The notes under the pieces were generated by a model, which did no database searches, was not told the origin of the DNA, and was given only the letters and a program-made list of their open reading frames with translations. The position numbers were made by a program, and so were the translations under genes. DNA of 64,000 nt from Mauremys mutica (taxonomy: Eukaryota > Chordata > Testudines > Geoemydidae), in the NCBI RefSeq assembly GCF_020497125.1, contig NC_059082.1, positions 25,070,965 to 25,134,964 on the forward strand, given 5' to 3'. Below, piece by piece: positions 23,118 through 34,700 of this stretch. Within the stretch, counting starts at the first letter, position 1; each line of letters opens with the position of its first letter.

Positions 23118-23430
23118 AACTTATTATAGGTGGGGTTGATAGCACCTCCTATTAAGATTGCCTGACGCTTCCCATAAAACCCTCTTTCAGTTACTTTTAA
23201 CTTGCTAAACTGTTTGGGCTTAAGTTAAGTTTTCTATGCTGTAACTGCCCCAGGCTTTTTAAAAGTTTCAGTTAAAACAGTAAGTGCTTTGCCCATTCTA
23301 AAAAAATTCTGGTGACCTTTCCTTTAAAAAGCTCTAGCATCCCCATGCCTGTGATCAGAGGCTTAAACTAGGTAGGGGGTGCCCTGTGTGTCAAAAATGC
23401 TTTTGCCATCCCCACAAAAAGCATGTCCAC
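23118..23430 (+). repeat. Ancient dispersed repeat, copy 2
   Basis: It carries tggggttgatagcacctcct, attaagattgcctgacgctt, ttctggtgacctttccttta and cttttgccatccccac, collinear with copy 1 at 9622-9965 at roughly two thirds identity by eye. The class is unknown. Confidence 0.7.
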
Positions 23431-24424
23431 TGTTAACACAGCTCAGTCTCAGAAGTGGTGGTGAAGGGGGTTTACCTTGCAATTGCAGCTCTGGGCTGTT
23501 GCAGGCCAGGTTAAGCATCAGACCTGATAGAGAGAGAGTCTCTCTCCTGTGCTCTCAGTGCTCCCCAGCTGAGTTGAGACAGCATGGAGCACAAAGCTGC
23601 AGGATTCAAATGCAGAGGGGATAAGAAACAGACCTGGAGTGGGGGACTGGACTGGACCCTGGGGTAGAAGGGTAACTAGGTGTTACACTAGAGACTGGAA
23701 CTGGGATGAGAATCTTTACTCTTGAGGCTTAAGACAGGCTAAGTGAGAATAGAACTTGGACAGGACCAGGGTCAGTGCCCACTAGAGCACATTCCCCTCC
23801 AGAGCCTGGAAATGGAATCCAGGATTTCTGAGTCTCACCATTCCAATGCTGTCAGCAAGCATTGGGAAGCCACCTGGCAAAGAGGGTGTCCAATTCCCCT
23901 CTAGTGCTAGTCCACATAACAGTAGTAGGTTGTCATCCTGGTCAGTTATACCATTAGTTCAAGTGGCAGAGTTCTGTGTGGTTGAACTAAAGGGTCTAAC
24001 TGTGCTGATGAGACATATGGTGTCAATATGATGCCATATAGGATTTATTTTTAGTCTGCTTTTTTAAACCTGGAAAATCAGACACAAAGTTATATTTTAA
24101 AGCACACTAAGGAGGTTGCAAAATCAAGTGCACAAAAGTTCAGAAATGTCAGAATTCAAGTTGCCTGAGTAATCTTAATTCAGCCCCTTTGTGCTTACAC
24201 AATACAGTTTCTAACAGAACCCCTGCTTCATTCATTACACAGGATGGGCCTGTTCTAGGAACAAATGAATGTTCTGTAGTAAAGGAGGCTGTTTGTGGAA
24301 CATTGACTCATTTGTTGCAGAAGTTGGAAGGTGGGGAGTGAAGGGGATTTCAGGAAAAGCAAGGACTGGCTCATAATTAAGGCAGTTGACTGTTGCCCTG
24401 GAAAACTGGATTCTATTCACACCT
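23431..24424. other. NEDD4 intron, nothing recognised
   Basis: Slightly GC-richer stretch near 23450-23850 without coding signal; probably an unrecognised old repeat. Confidence 0.4.
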
Positions 24425-24800
24425 CTCCAAAGAGTTCCTAGGTGATGCTAGGCAAGTCACTTAAATCAGGAGATCACTGGTGGTCACTAATTGTGTATTC
24501 TTTATTTTCTGGGTCCCTGACATGGGATCCAGAGATCTGATTTGCAGAAGTGTTGAGCAATCACAGCTGCAATTGAAGCCAATGGAGCTGTGCTTTGAAC
24601 ATATGAAAGGCTGTAATAATAAGAACTCAAAAAAAAAAAAATCAGGTCCTAGGCATCTCAAACTGGGCACCCAAAATTAGTGGATGTTTTGACCTTAACC
24701 TCTGTGCTTAAATTCCGCATCTGTAAAATGGGGACAAGATCTCACCTCACAAGGGTGTTGTGAAGAAAAAAAAATTAGTGTTTGTAAAGCACTCATATTA
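24425..24800 (+). repeat. MIR-like SINE interrupted by another old repeat
   Basis: The left part is tgatgctaggcaagtcactt (24442) and the right part taacctctgtgcttaaattc, then catctgtaaaatggggacaa and gtttgtaaagcactc. Between them about 230 bases include aggtcctaggcatctcaaac and gggcacccaaaattagtgga, a different repeat. Confidence 0.65.
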
Positions 24801-24824
24801 TAGGAACAAATAGATAAATTAAAA

Positions 24825-26395
24825 ACAGTAACAAGTCATCAGGACCAGATGGTATTCACTTAAGAGTTCTGGTGGAACTCAAAACAGAAAATTGCAGATC
24901 TACTGTGGTAGGTAAGCTATTGCTTAAATAAGCAAATCTAACACCGAAGTTTTTTTAAAAAGCTCCCGATTCAATCATGGCAATTACAGGCTGGTAAGTC
25001 TAACTTCAAGACCAGGCAAATTGGTTGAAATTATAGTAAAAGAATTATCTATAGTAAGCAGAATTATCAGACACAGATTCACATAATATGTTGAGGAAGA
25101 GTCAACATGGCTTTTATAAAGCCTCACTAATCTATTAAAATTCTTTGGGTGGGGGGGAAGAGAGTCAACAAATATGGACAAGGGAGATCCAGTGGATATA
25201 ATGTACTTGATTCAGAAAACCTTTGACAAGGTCTCTCACCAAAGGTTCTTATGCAAAGTAAGCCGTCATGGGATAAGAGGGAAGGTCCTCATGGATCAGT
25301 AACTGGTTAAAGGATAGAAAACAAAGGGTAGGAATAAACTGTCAGTTTTCACAAGGGAAATTGGAAATAGCAGGGTTCCCCCAAATCTGTACTGGACCAG
25401 TGCTGTTCAACATATTCATAAATGATCTGGAAAACGGGGTAAACAGTCAGGTGGCAAAGTTAGAAGATGATACAAAATTACTCAAGATAGTTAAGTCCAA
25501 AGCTGATTGTGAACAGTTTCAAAGGAAACTCAATGTTGATAAATGCAAAGTAATACACATTGGAAAATATAATCCCAACTATATGTACAAAATGATGGGT
25601 CCTAAAATTAATGGTTACCATTTAAAAAAAAAAAGATGATGATCTTGGACTGTCTGAAAACATCGGCTCAATGTGCAGCAGCAGTCAAAAAAAGCTAACA
25701 ATGTCAGGAACCATTAGGAAAGGGATACATAAGGCAAATGCCATAATGCCACTATATAAATCCATGGCATGTTCACCTTGAATACTGTGTGCAGTTCTGG
25801 ACATCCCATCTCAAAAAGGATATATTAGAATTGGAAAATGTACAGATAAATGCAAAAAAATATTAGGGGTATAGAACAGCTTCCATATGAGGAGAGAAAA
25901 AATATTGGTACTGTTCAGTTTAGAAAAGAGATTAATAGGTCTATAAAATCATGAACGGTGTGGAGAAAGTAAGTGTTATTTACCCCTTCACAAAACACAA
26001 GAACCAGGGGTCATCCAATGCAATTAATAGGCAACAGGTTTAAAATAAACATAAGTACTTCTTCATTCAACACAGTCAACCTGTGGAAGTAATTACCAGA
26101 GGATACCATGAAAGTCAAAAGTATAAATAAATTTAAAAAAGAATGAGATAAGTTCATGGAGGATAGGACCATCAAGGACCAAGATTGTCAGGAACACAAC
26201 CACATGCTCCAGGTGTCCCTATACCTGGAACTATCAAAAGCTGGACTGGACAACAGGGGATGGATCACTCAACAACCCTGTTCTGTTCATTCCCTCTCAG
26301 GCATCTGACAATGGACAGTGCAACAAGACAAGATACTGGGCTAGATGGACCATTCATCTGACAATATGGCCATTCTTACAGTCTTATAGAGATGG
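24825..26395 (+). mobile_element. CR1 LINE, 3' part of ORF2 (decayed)
   Basis: The start reads as SGPDGIHLRVLVEL and the middle as GPVLFNIFINDLENGVNSQV followed by AKLEDDTKLL. The expected FADDTK catalytic motif is LEDDTK here. Then come NVDKCKVIHIGKYNPNY and [14 protein letters not shown] pieces in changed frames. The tail (26160-26395) includes CTGGGCTAGATGGACCATTC and GGCCATTCTTACAGTCTTAT, typical of one CR1 subfamily. There are many frameshifts and internal deletions. Confidence 0.9.
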
Positions 26396-27002
26396 CACCA
26401 TAGAAAAGCCAAAAGGGAATTAATAATTCTGCCTTGAGAGTAGTGTCTGAATAGCAAGCAGTAAATGAAGCATGGGGGCATATATTAACAGTGAGAATAA
26501 AACAAAAATACTGAATAGGTACTCATTGAACAAGCACAGTTTGTTCTATGCACTGAATGAGGCAAAAATCCAGTAGGGAGGTAAAAATAGTATGTGATCA
26601 TGTAGTAATGCTATTATAATGCATATGCACATGCACAACAAGGCCAAATTAAAGTTACAACGGCAAACAATACTGGTATTTCCTAACTTCTGAATAATTG
26701 ACTTTGCAACCTTAATGTTATTTTAAAAATGTAGCTTTTTCTATGTAATGTAGAACAAAAATAGAAATTTGATTTATTTTCTTCCTGTGTTCCTATTGTA
26801 GAGCAGCTACATTTTAGTTTTAATATGGCCTAATAGGAGTCCTTTTAATGAATGCTTGTCTGTAGCCTCATCCAGAATTAATCCTCTCAAGCATCATGTT
26901 CACTCTGATACCCTTTTAAAATTCATAGTTTCTCAGGATCTTGCATATATGGATTTCAGCTTTTTCAAATAAAGTCTACATTTTATATAATGTATAGAAA
27001 CA

Positions 27003-27145
27003 AGGTAGGTGAGTTACTCTCTTATTGGGCTAACTTCTATGGATGAAAGAGACAAGCTTTTGAGCTAGAGAGAGCTCTTCAGGAAACCTTGTCTTTTTCA
27101 CCCACGTAAGTCAGCCCAATAAGAGGTATTACCTCATGCACCTGG
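27003..27145. mobile_element. Inverted pair of Penelope-like tail fragments
   Basis: The left part on minus reads CCTTG-inverted: its complement contains gaagttagcccaataagaga and TAACTCACCTACCTTG. The right part on plus reads ccttgtctttttcacccacg and cagcccaataagaggtatta. The two are inverted copies of the same tail and would form a hairpin. The left part includes a decayed hammerhead-like core on minus (27051-27082: CTGAAGA, AGCT-rich stem, AAAAGCTTGTCT). Confidence 0.6.
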
Positions 27146-28959
27146 TCACACAATTTCTCATTTACCCTAAAGCTTCTTGACAAAAAGTGAATGATGTAAA
27201 TATCTGTAACTGAGTATGATTATAGATAATAATTCATAAAGTAACACCAAAATAAGCTGTAAGCATTTCATGGGCTGCATTCCCAAAGCAGAACTCTTTG
27301 GGCATCACAGAGATTTTAGAAGCAAGTTCATTTGAAATAAAGAACACTTAACAGGAATGGAGGGCAATCCTTCAGAGTGGGGTAGAAAATTGCTGTAAAC
27401 AAATGACTCATTTGGAGGGTGGCAGTCACAATTTCACTTGCTTGATCAACCTGTGAAACTTTGGCTTTTGGAGGGAAACTAAGACCTGTGCTGAAGTGTA
27501 GCACAGAACTCTGAGCCCAAGGCAAGGGGAGAGCTAAGGTAGCTTTAATTCTGAGCTGTTTTAGGGGCTGGATGGGCCCTCAGTGTAACAGACAGGCCTC
27601 CAAGACTGTTCAGGTCCCAGCAGCCTGCCTGGGCTGTCCTATAGGCTGCAGTGCTGCCCAGAATCTCTGTAGTAGTTAGAGCCACAGTCCTGCTCCAGAT
27701 ATTTCCCCTCCCCTTCTCTCCCTTTGCCCTGCCTTCCAAGCTAGAGTTTTTAAGTCCTCTTAATAAAATGTGCATCTTTACACAACGAATTTAACACTGA
27801 ATTGCTGCTTCTTACATCTTGAACTGGAACATAATTTAAATTATTTCACAAAACTGTAAGAGAATGTTTTTGATAAATGCTTTGGAAAATTTAATTTGCA
27901 ACCTCCCTCAAAACTATCCATAGTGCGTGCACCTGACTACACCGATTATGTACAAACTGTTGGGGGGACTGGATGACTCGTTATTGATAATGGAATACTA
28001 ATCCTTTATCAAATACAACACAGCCTGAATTGATAGTGGCTTAAAAGTCATCATCATCATTGTGCTGTTTGATGGCCTAATTTTTAAAAACCATAGGTAT
28101 TACTTTGAACAGTAAGTAGGTAGATTTCAGTTACTGAAACCAGTTTTCTTTTATTAAGGGACACCCATAGTAGTGGGTCCTGTAGCAATAAATGGAGAGC
28201 TGGTAACCAAAAACTCTCAGTATTCCAGAGTGAGTTTTACTTGGAGGGGCGGGGGGGAAATGCTTCTGAAGTTCTTGTAGCAACTTTGTCAATCTTAAGC
28301 TGCATGGAGCATCAGACTTCAGCATGGGAGACTCTTAGGAGACTCCTATCTCTTAGGAGACTCATGTTGATCAAGACACACAGGCAAGCAAACGACAGAT
28401 GCATGGGATGGATATAAGCAGCAAGCTGTGACTTTATTTAATACTGGTGAGGGGTGCTATGTGCCCATGCTGTACTTGTACCTGGAATTTAACTGGTTCC
28501 AGTGTGGGGTTTCAGAGCTACCACTATATAACCAGTAACTCAAAGTAGACACTCCTTGGCCTACTCTTAGGATTCAACAGTGAGTTGAGTTCTTTCTCCT
28601 TCCCCACTCTATGTGGGAAGGGAAAGGTTATTAAGAGGGAACCTCAGTCTGGGAAGACTTCAGGTCTTCTCTGCTCTTAACACACACAGTCCACCAGCAG
28701 AATCCCAGGTCTCCTATACCTCTGGGAACTGGCCCTTCTAGCCTTTATTTGCAGGGGACACCAGCCACAACTTGTGATAAGCTAAATGGTCTTAACTTTG
28801 CTAATGTTAAACTTTCAAGTCTGATTGTTTTCAATCCAACAGTCCCTACATGATGCTGCAAGGAACACAAAAAACCCTACCAGATCTTTGCCAGTTTGGC
28901 CTCAATGGGGAAAAATTCCTTTTCTGTCACAAAACAGGCAGTTGCTCAAACCTTCGGCA
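27146..28959. other. NEDD4 intron, nothing recognised
   Basis: Mixed composition; no exon or repeat end assigned. 28535-28800 is GC-richer and may be an old insert. Confidence 0.4.
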
Positions 28960-29110
28960 TCTTAAAAACACTGTTCTTAACTCTCTCCTCTACCATTCTT
29001 TAGAATCATGAACTCCTCATTTCATGATCACTTTCGCCCAAGCTGCCTTCCACTTTCAAATTCTCAACCAGTTCCTCCCTATTTGTCAAAATCAAATCTA
29101 GTTATCCATG
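28960..29110 (-). mobile_element. CR1 fragment, endonuclease end, inverted
   Basis: The minus strand reads [20 protein letters not shown], then LGESDHE. This is the C-terminal end of the CR1 ORF2 endonuclease. The adjoining fragment at 29145-29465 is on the opposite strand and continues the same protein. Confidence 0.75.
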
Positions 29111-29144
29111 AACTTTTATTTATAAAAGGAGAGAGGAGAGAGAA

Positions 29145-29465
29145 CAGCAAAATAAAGACAATGGATTTCAAGGCGGCAGACTTTAGCAAACTCAAGGAGT
29201 TGGTAGGTAAGGTCCCATGGGAAGCAAGTCTAATGGGAAAAACAATAGAAGACAGTTGGCAGTTTTTCAAAAAGAGACATTAAGGGCACAAGAGCAAACT
29301 ATCCCACTGCATAGGAAAGATAGGGAGTATGGCAAGAGACCATCCTGGCTTATCCAACAGATCTTCAATGATCGGAAAAAAAGAGTCCTACAAAATACCT
29401 ACAAAAAGTGGAAACTAGGTCAAATTACAAAGTATTAATATAAACAAATAACACAAGTTCAGAGG
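29145..29465 (+). mobile_element. CR1 fragment, linker between endonuclease and reverse transcriptase
   Basis: The plus strand reads MDFKAADFSKLKELVGKVPW, then LRAQEQTIPLHRKD, YGKRPSWL and YKKWKLGQITK, with one frameshift near 29275. This is the CR1 ORF2 segment that directly follows the endonuclease. The fragment ends without the CR1 3' tail. Confidence 0.8.
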
Positions 29466-32400
29466 GGTCTGAGTGTTCAAACTGAAAGTTTCCTTCACAC
29501 AAGACTAGCTGTACAAAAGCTTTCATGAGCTCTAAAGTGTGAGTTTTAAGGTTTTTTGCTCTAGTAAGTGTTGCAAAATTTCATTCACCAAACCTGGAAC
29601 TCTAGCAAAATCAGTAAAGTAAAAGTAAAAAAAGGGAAGTATTAACATTATCCTCATACATCTTAAAATGTACCTTAAAATTTCTAATACATAATTATAC
29701 TTAATTACTGGGGATAGACTTCCCATTTAGTTACCAGGTTCACACATTCAAAGTAAAAATGGTTCTGATCTGGAAGGAATAGTTAACCTCATGGCTGCCA
29801 GCGGCATACCATAATACCACAAATTGGGAATATGCCTTTATAAGAGACCAGGTAACTTTTTCTATCCCTCTGCCTATTTCCACCCCTTCAAAAAGCCTAA
29901 TTCATGATATGAACAATTTAAATTAATTCAACGCTTCTGCTACAGAATAATTTCCACCCCAACAAAGAGGCATATGAACTAAAATAATAAGTCAGCAAGT
30001 CAAGGCCAAACACCTTGATATTACAGTCAGGGTATTTAATCCTCTCCCCTCCTCCACATGCATTGCACAACTTACTGCAAGGTTCCCTTGGTAAATTTCA
30101 AATAAAGATGAATAGAGAGACATGGTCCAGCCATCCTCCCACACTTTTCAGCTAAAATAGTGTAAGGCCTGCTGTCATAGAAGTGAAATTTCTTACTAAA
30201 TTTTAAAAACACAGATTTGACTTAAGCCGTTGATTATGGAAAGCAAGAAACCTGATACTATGTGGCTGAAGGCTAGTAGCTAGGCATGTAAAAAAAGAAT
30301 GCATAGACCTTTCACTGCTTCAGACACTGGAGTCTCTAACCAAAGTACTGATTTAATTTCATGACTGCTCTGCACAGATAGTTGACATTACTAAATGCTA
30401 CTCCCATATCATCTTGTTAAATTTGAACCCAGACTCAGCATATCAGTATACTAACCCAGACTAACTGGAGTCAAGAGAAATATTTTGGGAGTTGTTTTTA
30501 AATGAGTCACAATACCCCCACTATAATTAGATTTACTATATAATTAACAAATTATTACAGAATAAATCTATTATATTTTTTAAAAAGACTGCTATGATAC
30601 ATGTATTACTGTCTAAAGTTTTTCTTCTAACAGGTTGCTGAATTACTACAAAGTCAACTCAATCTGCTCTTTTTGCTTATTTTGGTAAATTTTACAGAAC
30701 TGTTTGTAAAAGCTCATTTTGTAAAAGGTCAAGGGTCAATTGAGGAGAGGGGGTCTCTGTGCATATTGTCTTACACAAAGGATCTGAAACTCATTAACTG
30801 CTGCAAATCATATTTAGTGTCCAGTTTTCAAAAGGCAGCCATCATTCTGTTTTGCATGCACAAATGCAGGTAATTCGCATGTGCATGAAAAGTGTGTTCA
30901 CAACAGTGAGCACGATTTGAAAGACAATTCAGCCCCTTTGAAATTTAGCTGCCCAGGATCATGTTTCTAGGTTTTAACCATGAAACTTAATACCCACTGC
31001 TAGAAAAGGGGGGAAAACAAAACAAAAAACACCACACCAACCAAAGCCAAAACCCACACACTTCAGTAACAGACATACACTACCTGCTACACAGTGCTTC
31101 AAAGGTTGCCAGAATCATAGGAGGGGTTAATCCAGGAACATGTCTGCCAAGAAACTCAATTTCAAATTATTTTCTTTAGAAGACTGAAGTTTGCCTGGAA
31201 TTTTTACTCAAGCATTTGTTTTCATAGACTGGGCTTCTAATTTGAATTTGCAACAATTTAATTTGCTTTACATTTTTAGACAAGCACAACAGCTGTAAGT
31301 CGAAAACCATAAGAAGCACTTTAAAGCACTATGATTAAACAGTTTTTCATCTTCTTAATGGACTTTCTATAATGAGCAGGTTCAGACTACTTGGGTTTTC
31401 TACATATTAGGGAATACTTCACAACCACAATACCACTGCAATTTAAGTAAGAATTTGCTTACTGATTTACAGTTTTCCAGGACAATCTAGTACAGCCTTT
31501 TTTCCAAAAGTACATACTCCAAAGAGTACACACTGATAACTTATGATCCACTGCGATGATTTTTCTGTCAAAGTTTAAAATTCAGACCAATATTTTAAGG
31601 GTTTTTTTGTTGTTTTTAAAATAAAAAAGGCACTGAGACAGTGATTTTAATAAAGAAAATAAAACAAACCCTAGTCAGGCAATACTTTCACTGAAAGAAC
31701 TAAAATCTGCAGGATAGGACTTCGAGGTAATACTACAGCAACTCTCCAGATTAGTGTTAACTGCAGATCACTTGCAACTCCCCTTTCATTTGTATCAGCA
31801 AGGTGGTAAAATAGTAGAAAATGTCACTTCACTAAGGCTAGTGGGTGTGTACTTAAAACTATAATAATGTTTGTAAAAATGCCTAGTTGTTACATTGCTG
31901 TCCATTTTTATTCATAATTAAGAGCACTATGCGAGTCTGAAATTTTGCAAGAATTTCAGAATGACTTTCAAGAACAAAGGATCATTTAAACAAGTTTATA
32001 AACCTACTTTTCTTGTGGCTTTGACTGTCATTATTAACAAATATAAATTGCATCACTAGTTAACACAAGAGGGACAAATTTCTCAAGTTTAGTTCAAAAG
32101 GAGTTTTATTACTCAAAAAAGTTAAGACTACTAAACTCAAGAACTAATTTGAACAGCAATGTTGTTGGAAAAGATATTAAGTTACAGTGTAAAGCTTGGG
32201 CTGAACTAGTAGCTAGAATAAAAAGACGAGGAAACGCTTAAAATTCCTGTGGCTCAGGGTGTATACAGATACAAATGGTATTTTACAGTTGCTCTACTCA
32301 AAAGCTACTTATAATTAAATTCTCTACACAGCAAGTTACGGCAAAAACATTAAGAAAACGTATATAAAGTAAATCAAAGATTATAAAGTAACCTATTCAT

Positions 32401-32868
32401 TCCTAGGCATTTTAAAATCTAGATATTTCAGCAAAAAATAATTCTGTTGTGGATTATGCTATACAGTTGAAGTTTTAGCTCAAATTTGATTTTAAGTCGA
32501 GGAGAAATTCAATAGCTAGACTACATAATAAGGCAAACCATTTATCTGCATCTAAATGAATTAGTTATGATTTTGAATTAATATTTGAAATTCAGGTGCT
32601 TGACTGAGAATTTTGACCAAAAAGGACACTAGACTCTAGGAAAGACCAAATGAAATTTTAAAAAAATGTTCTCTATCACATCCCCGCCCCCATTTATAAT
32701 ACATAATTTACTGAAACATTTTTGCAATACTGAATAAACATAATTGTAACATTTATAAATGTCTTGAATTTATGCTTTGATCACAGGCTATCATTCTACT
32801 ACTTCAGATCCACTGGCAAAGAAAGATTTATAGTGTTAGTTTTTCCTCAAAGGAAAAAAACAACTCAC
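29466..32868. other. NEDD4 intron directly after the long first exon
   Basis: This AT-rich 3.4-kb intron holds no recognised transposon, in contrast to most of the window. Confidence 0.5.
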
Positions 32869-34431
32869 CTTGTGGGGCCTCCACAAAGTACTACTTGATT
32901 CCCTTTTGCAGATACTGACATTTTTTGGAAAGCCACTAGTTTTTCCTTCATTTCCAGGTGTGAACTGTATGTGCAACTGGGATGTCTCTGCCTTAGGACA
33001 CTTGTATTTAAGACTGGATAAACAGCAAGAAACTTTTTGACAAGATCCTTCTAATGAAACACTTCTTTGCAGAATATGGTGGGTTGTCCTCATTTGTGTA
33101 TTTGGTCTTTCTAATTCGTTTATAAGAATCTGATACTCACAATGTTTTTTTGACGGTAAACATGCAGATGTGCTGCGTATCAGTTTTAAATTAGGGTACT
33201 TTGCATCAGAGTACAAACTTAATTCCTTTTCTGATAACTCTGGACTGTAGCAACCATTAACCGTTTCATCCCTTGATGCAGATTCTCTTTGCTGAGTGAA
33301 ATGAACTGAAATACAAGGGAAGCTGTTGGATGTTTTTTCACAAGTTGTCTGCTCAGCGCTACTTGCAGCCTGATTTTTGTCCTGTAATGAACTATTCAAG
33401 TAAAGTGGTCTAATGTCTCTAGTTTCACCAGGAGAGCAAATGGTTTTAGATAGTCGAAGTCCATTGACTGCTGTTGAAAGGAACCCTTTAGAAGAAGTTG
33501 TTTGATCTTCATTTTGTGCCAGTTCAGTAGGAGAAATAACAAACTGATGTGATGTTTGATAAGATCCCCTGTTTGGTAGAGGATCCAAGCATGTTGGAGA
33601 AGTTGGTGGGGTAGTGGAAGGACTCCTAGGAAAGATTACCAATGATGAAAAACGTCGTAGTGGAATTTTAGTTTTCCTCCTCATTGGCAATTTCACTTGT
33701 TCCAAACCATCTTGATCAAAAGTAGTATTTTTACTTCTACATAAAGCTTCCTGATATATATTGTTCCTATAGGAATTACATTTGTTTGCTGTGCTTCTAT
33801 ACGAAGAAGTACTATATACAATACTGCTACAGATATCATCACCACTGGAAAGAGTGCAACTACTACTGTCACTGATTATACTGTTGCTGTATGAGCCTCC
33901 ATCACTAGTGATACTTGCACACGATTCATAGTCACTGCCAGTGCTACTAAAGGATCCACTGTTATTCGCTGCAATACCACCAAGATTGCCAGTGCACATG
34001 GCAGCATTGCTCAAATGGCTGCTACTGTTTAGCATATTAGATCTGTAATCAGCCATATTCCTGTTACAAGCATTTCCTTCATTACCAACACTGATGAAAG
34101 TGTCTTCACTAGCAACTACTGTATCAGATTGAAAACATTCACTATACCTTCTAGACTGCAGGGAAATCTGCAGTGAGGTGCTCTTTTTGTTGTTCTTTTG
34201 CAATGAAGAAACAGTTGAATGCTGCTGTTGATTAATTATTTCCTGCATTACCGTTGGAAAGACAGCTTGCCTGGGAGTCACCTTAATTTGTATAATATCA
34301 GATGCAGAATTCTGAGAAGGTCTTTGGAAATACACATGAATGTTACCATCCAAACCATCTCCAGAGATTTCTGATAATGGATCAGTGTTGCTCCTTCGGG
34401 CTGCAAAATGCAATCTTAACCGTCGTGCCAT
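32869..34431 (-). CDS. NEDD4: NEDD4 alternative long first coding exon (521 codons, N-terminus of long isoform)
   Basis: The ATG at 34431 opens 521 codons. They end at CAC AAG, followed by the donor GTGAGT (32868 downward); the open frame runs only ten more intronic codons to a stop. The start MARRLRLHFAARRSNTDPLS and internal blocks FSSLVIFPRSPSTTPPTSPT (residues 261-280) and GFLSTAVNGLRLSKT (316-330) match what I recall of the human long NEDD4 isoform. Residues about 155-215 are extremely rich in Ser, Thr and Asn with no predicted fold. There is no signal peptide or membrane segment. The exon ends in phase 0, so it joins the TRDDFLGQ exon at 9311-9261, and the long protein gets only the tail of C2. 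NEDD4 is a HECT E3 ubiquitin ligase acting at membranes, endosomes and cytosol on PY-motif substrates. The function of this N-terminal extension is not evident from sequence. The frame is intact over 1.5 kb, so the exon is under selection. Confidence 0.95.
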
Positions 34432-34552
34432 TTGTTCTCATTTGCACACATGTTAGCGAGTAAGAACCATAAAGCTCCTTTTGCAGAAAGGCTAGAGGCA
34501 GCTGCACAGAGTTGAGATCCAGTTCAAACACATCAGAAAAGTAAGATCCCAT
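34382..34552 (-). CDS. Upstream ORF overlapping the NEDD4 long-form start
   Basis: On the minus strand an ATG at 34552 opens 56 codons that stop at 34382-34384. It starts 121 nt before the NEDD4 long-form ATG (34431), in another frame, and overlaps the main coding sequence by 50 nt. The peptide begins MGSYFSDVFELDLNSVQLPL, which looks more protein-like than most chance frames. Its start context is weak at -3 (T) but has G at +4. If the transcript begins above 34552, initiation here would compete with the long isoform start, because the overlapping stop prevents simple reinitiation. It could instead be part of an alternative spliced N-terminus, or chance. No homologue was recognised. Confidence 0.4.
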   Translation of the reverse strand: MGSYFSDVFELDLNSVQLPLAFLQKELYGSYSLTCVQMRTNGTTVKIAFCSPKEQH

Positions 34553-34700
34553 GAAAGCCGCAGCCTTTGTCTCAATTTCAACAAGATACTAACTAGCATA
34601 TAACAAAAAGCACCTCCTAAAATAAGTCAGCCAATCCTTGAATTGCGGTTTCTTTGATTGTTTGTAGTCAGAATGCATTTACTTACAAAGCACTTGATTT
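34553..34700 (-). promoter_or_regulatory. Possible internal NEDD4 promoter / 5' leader of the long first exon
   Basis: A first coding exon inside the gene needs its own promoter, and no splice acceptor is obvious just upstream of 34552. On the minus strand this stretch has an inverted CCAAT box (GGATTGGC, centred near 34633) and a weak TATA-like TTATATG near 34592. There is no CpG island. The transcription start cannot be fixed from sequence. Confidence 0.3.

Noticed and set aside
32836..32868. C-terminal ten residues (VSCFFPLRKN) of the open frame of the long NEDD4 exon
   Set aside because: They are read through the GTGAGT donor into intron; the exon ends at 32869.
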